Shown: in pieces, positions 5,518 through 7,831 of the stretch
How the letters are laid out: each line of letters starts with the position of its first letter
Position numbering within the stretch: the stretch's first letter is position 1
Origin: an uncultured Opitutia bacterium
GTDB lineage: Bacteria; Verrucomicrobiota; Verrucomicrobiia; Opitutales; UBA953
NCBI GenBank assembly: GCA_937875975.1
Contig: CALEEU010000315.1
Location: 1 to 7,831, forward strand
Direction of reading: 5' to 3'
DNA: 7,831 bases
Notes under the pieces: generated by a model
Told to the model about the DNA's origin: nothing
Seen by the model: the letters and a program-made list of their open reading frames with translations, nothing else
Databases searched by the model: none
Translations under genes and position numbers: made by a program

Positions 5518-7323
5518 CTACCGGCGATCAGGAACGAGCGGGCAGGTGAGGTACACGCCCTTGGGGTCGTTCAAGGCGCGGATGGAGCGTAACCACTTGG
5601 CGTTGGCCTTGAGGAAGTCCTTGGCGGGATCTGCCGATGCCTTGGAGAAGAGCGGAGAGTCATTATCACCCTCTGAGAGGAGCTGCTGGAGTAGGTTCTC
5701 GCGGCCAGAATTCAGGGCCGGAATCTGGATGAGCGAGGCCTCATCGATCTTGGCGAGTAGCTTGGCCTCCTTGATGGCGTCGCGCAGGCCACCGAGTTTA
5801 TCCACAAGGCGTAGGCCCCGGGCGTCTTCGCCGAGCCAGACACGTCCTTGGGCAATCTCGTGGACACCGTCGCGCTTCAAGGCTCGGCCGTCAGCCACGA
5901 TGCGCAGGAAGTCCTCATAGACGCCATCCACGGACGTCTGCACGATCGCCAGCTCTTCCGGGGTCGCGGGGCGATGCTCGGCGAGAAGGTCGGCGTAACG
6001 GGCGGTCTTCACGCCGTCGGTACCGAGCTGCACCTTCTTTGCCAGCTCATCATAATTGAAGTGGAGGCCGAAGACCCCAATCGATCCCGTGATGGTCGAG
6101 GGGTCCGCCATGATGAGGCTGGCTTTTGCGGCGATGTAGTAACCGCCACTGGCGGCGACATCGCCCATGGATACGACCACAGGCGTACCTTGGCTTTTGA
6201 GGAGCCCGACTTCGCGTGCGACGACGTCGCTGGCGAAGGCCGAGCCGCCTGGACTGTTCACGCGGAGGACGACGGCCTTGATGCGACTATCGCCGCGTAG
6301 TATGCGCAGATCGCGGGCCAAGCGGTCGCCACCGATATCTCCTGGTGCACCCCAGCCATCGACGATATCGCCTTCGGCGTAGACGATTGCGATCCGAGGG
6401 CCGCTGTGCGGCAAGGTCACCTTGCTCGCGTAGCGGTGTAGGTTTACCTGTTGGAAAGAAGTTCCGGAGTCGTCGGCACCTGCGCCGGCGGCCCGGACCT
6501 GCTTGACGAGCTCGTCGCGATGCATGGCTTTGTCGGCCAACTTGAGCTCGACGGCTTTCTGGGCGTTGAAGACACCGGCTGAGTTGACCGTCTTGGAGAG
6601 GGCACTGGCCGATAGACTACGCGATTTCGCGACGTCGCCAAGGATGCGCTTCCAGATTCCACCCATGAGGGCTTCAGATTGCTCTCTCGCCGCCTCGCTC
6701 ATGACTCCGCCGAGATAAGGCTCCACCGCAGATTTATATTTCCCCACCTTCGTCACTTGGACGCCGATACCTAGCAGCTTCAGCGAGTCCCCGTAGTAGG
6801 TGTGATACGAGGCGAGCCCCTTCAGTTCGAGTTCGCCAGCGGTATGCACGTAGACCTTGTCCGCAACGCTGGAGAGGTAGTATTCGCCTTGGCTGCCGTT
6901 CTCGAGCCAAGCGATGACGGGCTTACCACTGGTCTTAAAGGCGGCGATGGCCTTGCGGATCTCGGCCTTCTGCGCGACGCCCGCGCCGAGCGGTCCGTTC
7001 AGTAGGATACCGACGATATTCCGGTCTTTGGCGGCCAGGTCGATTGCCTCTAGTGCCCGGAGTAGGTCGAGTTCAGGTCCGCTGCTGCCGAAGAGCAAGA
7101 GGTCTAAACCTGGGGCGCCGTGGGCGGGAGTATCGTTGATCGTGAGGTCGCCGCCAATGACGAGCATGGTCTTGGGTTTTACCGAGATCGCGTAGGCTTC
7201 GCGGTTGTTGCCGGCCGAACTCGCGAGCGAGACGATCAGGACAATCATTGCAAAGCCGCCGGCGGCGATGGCGAGGAAAGTGCCGAGCGCAGAGGCGAAG
7301 ACGGACTTGAAGAAATCTTTCAT
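5518..7323 (-). CDS. sppA: Signal peptide peptidase SppA, 67K type
   Basis: A 601-residue inner-membrane serine protease that degrades signal peptides after they are released from exported proteins. One N-terminal membrane anchor is visible (about 13-36, AIAAGGFAMIVLIVSLA). Two tandem S49 domains follow. The N-terminal repeat carries the general-base lysine, Lys197 in GKYKSAVEPY (Lys209 in E. coli). The C-terminal repeat carries the nucleophile, Ser392 in VAASGGYYIAAKA (Ser409 in E. coli), preceded by RVNSPGGSAF (354-363), which helps form the active site. The length is close to E. coli SppA (618), so this is the long two-domain form and appears intact. The ATG at 7323 follows a 14-base pure pyrimidine tract and has no Shine-Dalgarno sequence. 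The gene converges on the M48 protease gene with only 6 bases between stop codons and no visible terminator hairpin there. It is transcribed separately from the export genes. General housekeeping use is likely. Confidence 0.96.
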   Translation of the reverse strand: MKDFFKSVFASALGTFLAIAAGGFAMIVLIVSLASSAGNNREAYAISVKPKTMLVIGGDLTINDTPAHGAPGLDLLLFGSSGPELDLLRALEAIDLAAKDRNIVGILLNGPLGAGVAQKAEIRKAIAAFKTSGKPVIAWLENGSQGEYYLSSVADKVYVHTAGELELKGLASYHTYYGDSLKLLGIGVQVTKVGKYKSAVEPYLGGVMSEAAREQSEALMGGIWKRILGDVAKSRSLSASALSKTVNSAGVFNAQKAVELKLADKAMHRDELVKQVRAAGAGADDSGTSFQQVNLHRYASKVTLPHSGPRIAIVYAEGDIVDGWGAPGDIGGDRLARDLRILRGDSRIKAVVLRVNSPGGSAFASDVVAREVGLLKSQGTPVVVSMGDVAASGGYYIAAKASLIMADPSTITGSIGVFGLHFNYDELAKKVQLGTDGVKTARYADLLAEHRPATPEELAIVQTSVDGVYEDFLRIVADGRALKRDGVHEIAQGRVWLGEDARGLRLVDKLGGLRDAIKEAKLLAKIDEASLIQIPALNSGRENLLQQLLSEGDNDSPLFSKASADPAKDFLKANAKWLRSIRALNDPKGVYLTCPLVPDRR

Positions 7324-7352
7324 GGGAGGGGAAAGGGTCGGGTGTCATTGAA

Positions 7353-7381
7353 ATGATGCTTTCGTGTCTCCTTTTCGCCAA
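7353..7381 (-). promoter_or_regulatory. Candidate sppA promoter
   Basis: Read on the - strand, TTGGCG (complement of 7376-7381, four of six -35 matches) is followed after exactly 17 bases by CATCAT (complement of 7353-7358, four of six -10 matches). Transcription would begin near 7346, leaving a leader of about 20 bases before the sppA ATG. A small inverted repeat, TCATT-GA-AATGA (7345-7356), overlaps the -10 and the likely start and could be an operator or chance. The evidence is spacing and partial consensus only. Confidence 0.35.
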
Positions 7382-7395
7382 CCAAAAGCTCATTT

Positions 7396-7405
7396 TTGAT
7401 ACCCC
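7396..7405 (+). promoter_or_regulatory. Second TTGATACCCC motif, 52 bases before the conserved gene at 7448
   Basis: This is the same 10-base string as at 322-331, and its first base is again 52 bases from the ATG. It lies in the 124-base divergent gap between sppA and the last gene, where a rightward promoter is expected. A -10-like or regulatory role is inferred from the identical distance in two unrelated genes. I see no clear -35 partner. Confidence 0.4.
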
Positions 7406-7447
7406 TTTCCGCTCGATGCCGCCCGTCTCGGGGGCTAGTTTCTCGCT

Positions 7448-7831
7448 ATGTCAGAGACCACTTCCTCGGCCGGCGCCGGCACTTCCCGCAAGGCGTTGGC
7501 CATCAATCTCGACCGGTCGGCCTACGGGGCCTTTGCCGAGATCGGGGCTGGGCAGGAAGTGGTCCGGCACTTCTTCAAGTCGGGCGGAGCCTCGGGTACG
7601 GTGGCGAAGAGTATTTCCGCCTACGACATGCGCGTCAGCGACGCAATCTACGGCCACCCTCAACGCTATGTCTCTCGTCAGCGGCTTGAGCAGATGCTCG
7701 ACCATGAGTACGGCCTTCTGGTCGATCGCCTGAAAGCTGAACGTGGCCCGGTGACCCGCTTCTTTGCCTTCGCTGATACGGTGGCGACGACCCCTCATGA
7801 TGGCAAAGGGCAGGGGCACTCCTGGATTGGC
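7448..7831 (+). CDS. Conserved protein of uncertain function (N-terminal 128 codons, partial)
   Basis: The frame is open from ATG 7448 to the window edge, and an in-frame TAG at 7436-7438 excludes any longer N-terminus. After a short variable Ser/Ala/Gly-rich head, the sequence becomes strongly motif-like: NLDRSAYGAFAEIGAGQEVV (20-39), RHFFKSGGASGTVAKSISAYD (40-60), then YVSRQRLEQMLDHEYGLL (75-92) and TRFFAFADTVAT (102-113). I recognise this as a widespread family of roughly 450-500 residues, known from Bacteroidota, Verrucomicrobiota and Proteobacteria. Database entries variously label it nicotinate/nicotinamide mononucleotide adenylyltransferase or TonB-dependent receptor. Those labels come from memory and look unreliable. 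There is no signal peptide, so it is not an outer-membrane receptor, and no HXGH nucleotidyltransferase motif is visible in this part. It is probably cytoplasmic. It is divergent from sppA. The reading frame is certain; the function is unknown. Confidence 0.85.
   Translation, partial: MSETTSSAGAGTSRKALAINLDRSAYGAFAEIGAGQEVVRHFFKSGGASGTVAKSISAYDMRVSDAIYGHPQRYVSRQRLEQMLDHEYGLLVDRLKAERGPVTRFFAFADTVATTPHDGKGQGHSWIG

Noticed and set aside
7421..7435. Short CCCG-TCT-CGGG hairpin in the leader of the gene at 7448
   Set aside because: A four-base stem in GC-rich DNA is expected by chance, and nothing else suggests a riboswitch or attenuator.

Overview
The window comes from a GC-rich Gram-negative chromosome. 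It carries an outer-membrane beta-barrel, two lipoproteins with outer-membrane-type sorting residues, a Wzc-type polysaccharide co-polymerase and a 67K-type SppA, all of which need a double membrane. Every visible start codon lacks a Shine-Dalgarno sequence and follows a pyrimidine-rich tract. A Verrucomicrobiota (Opitutales-like) source would fit the gene style and composition. That assignment is an impression, not something the sequence proves.

Layout. Bases 1-240 are the last 80 codons of rpoC (RNA polymerase beta prime), closed by a strong intrinsic terminator at 264-297. Bases 374-5511 hold four genes on the + strand that look like one transcription unit: (1) an exported beta-barrel protein, (2) a short polysaccharide-export (OPX/Wza-like) lipoprotein, (3) a Wzz/GNVR chain-length protein fused to a BY-type tyrosine kinase, and (4) an M48 zinc metalloprotease lipoprotein. 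Gaps are 70, 9 and 7 bases. A convergent sppA gene (5518-7323, - strand) ends 6 bases from the protease. Bases 7324-7447 are a divergent promoter region, and 7448-7831 hold the first 128 codons of a widely conserved protein of uncertain function.

How the genes work together. Genes 1-3 form a polysaccharide secretion module of the Wzx/Wzy type. The inner-membrane kinase controls chain length and assembly, the periplasmic OPX lipoprotein forms the conduit, and the barrel probably supplies the outer-membrane pore. This division is suggested because the OPX protein stops right after its SLBB domain and lacks the C-terminal outer-membrane helix of E. coli Wza. The M48 protease may perform quality control on these envelope proteins. 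No glycosyltransferase, flippase or polymerase is present, so sugar assembly must be encoded elsewhere.

The observations most worth following are: the predicted two-part outer-membrane exit (barrel plus truncated OPX); a Gly-Tyr repeat at the cytoplasmic N-terminus of the tyrosine kinase, in addition to its C-terminal tyrosine cluster; a TTGATACCCC motif found exactly 52 bases before the ATG of two unrelated genes; and consistent pyrimidine-rich, Shine-Dalgarno-less starts. All gene-free stretches are under 150 bases. I see no RNA genes, mobile elements or CRISPR arrays.
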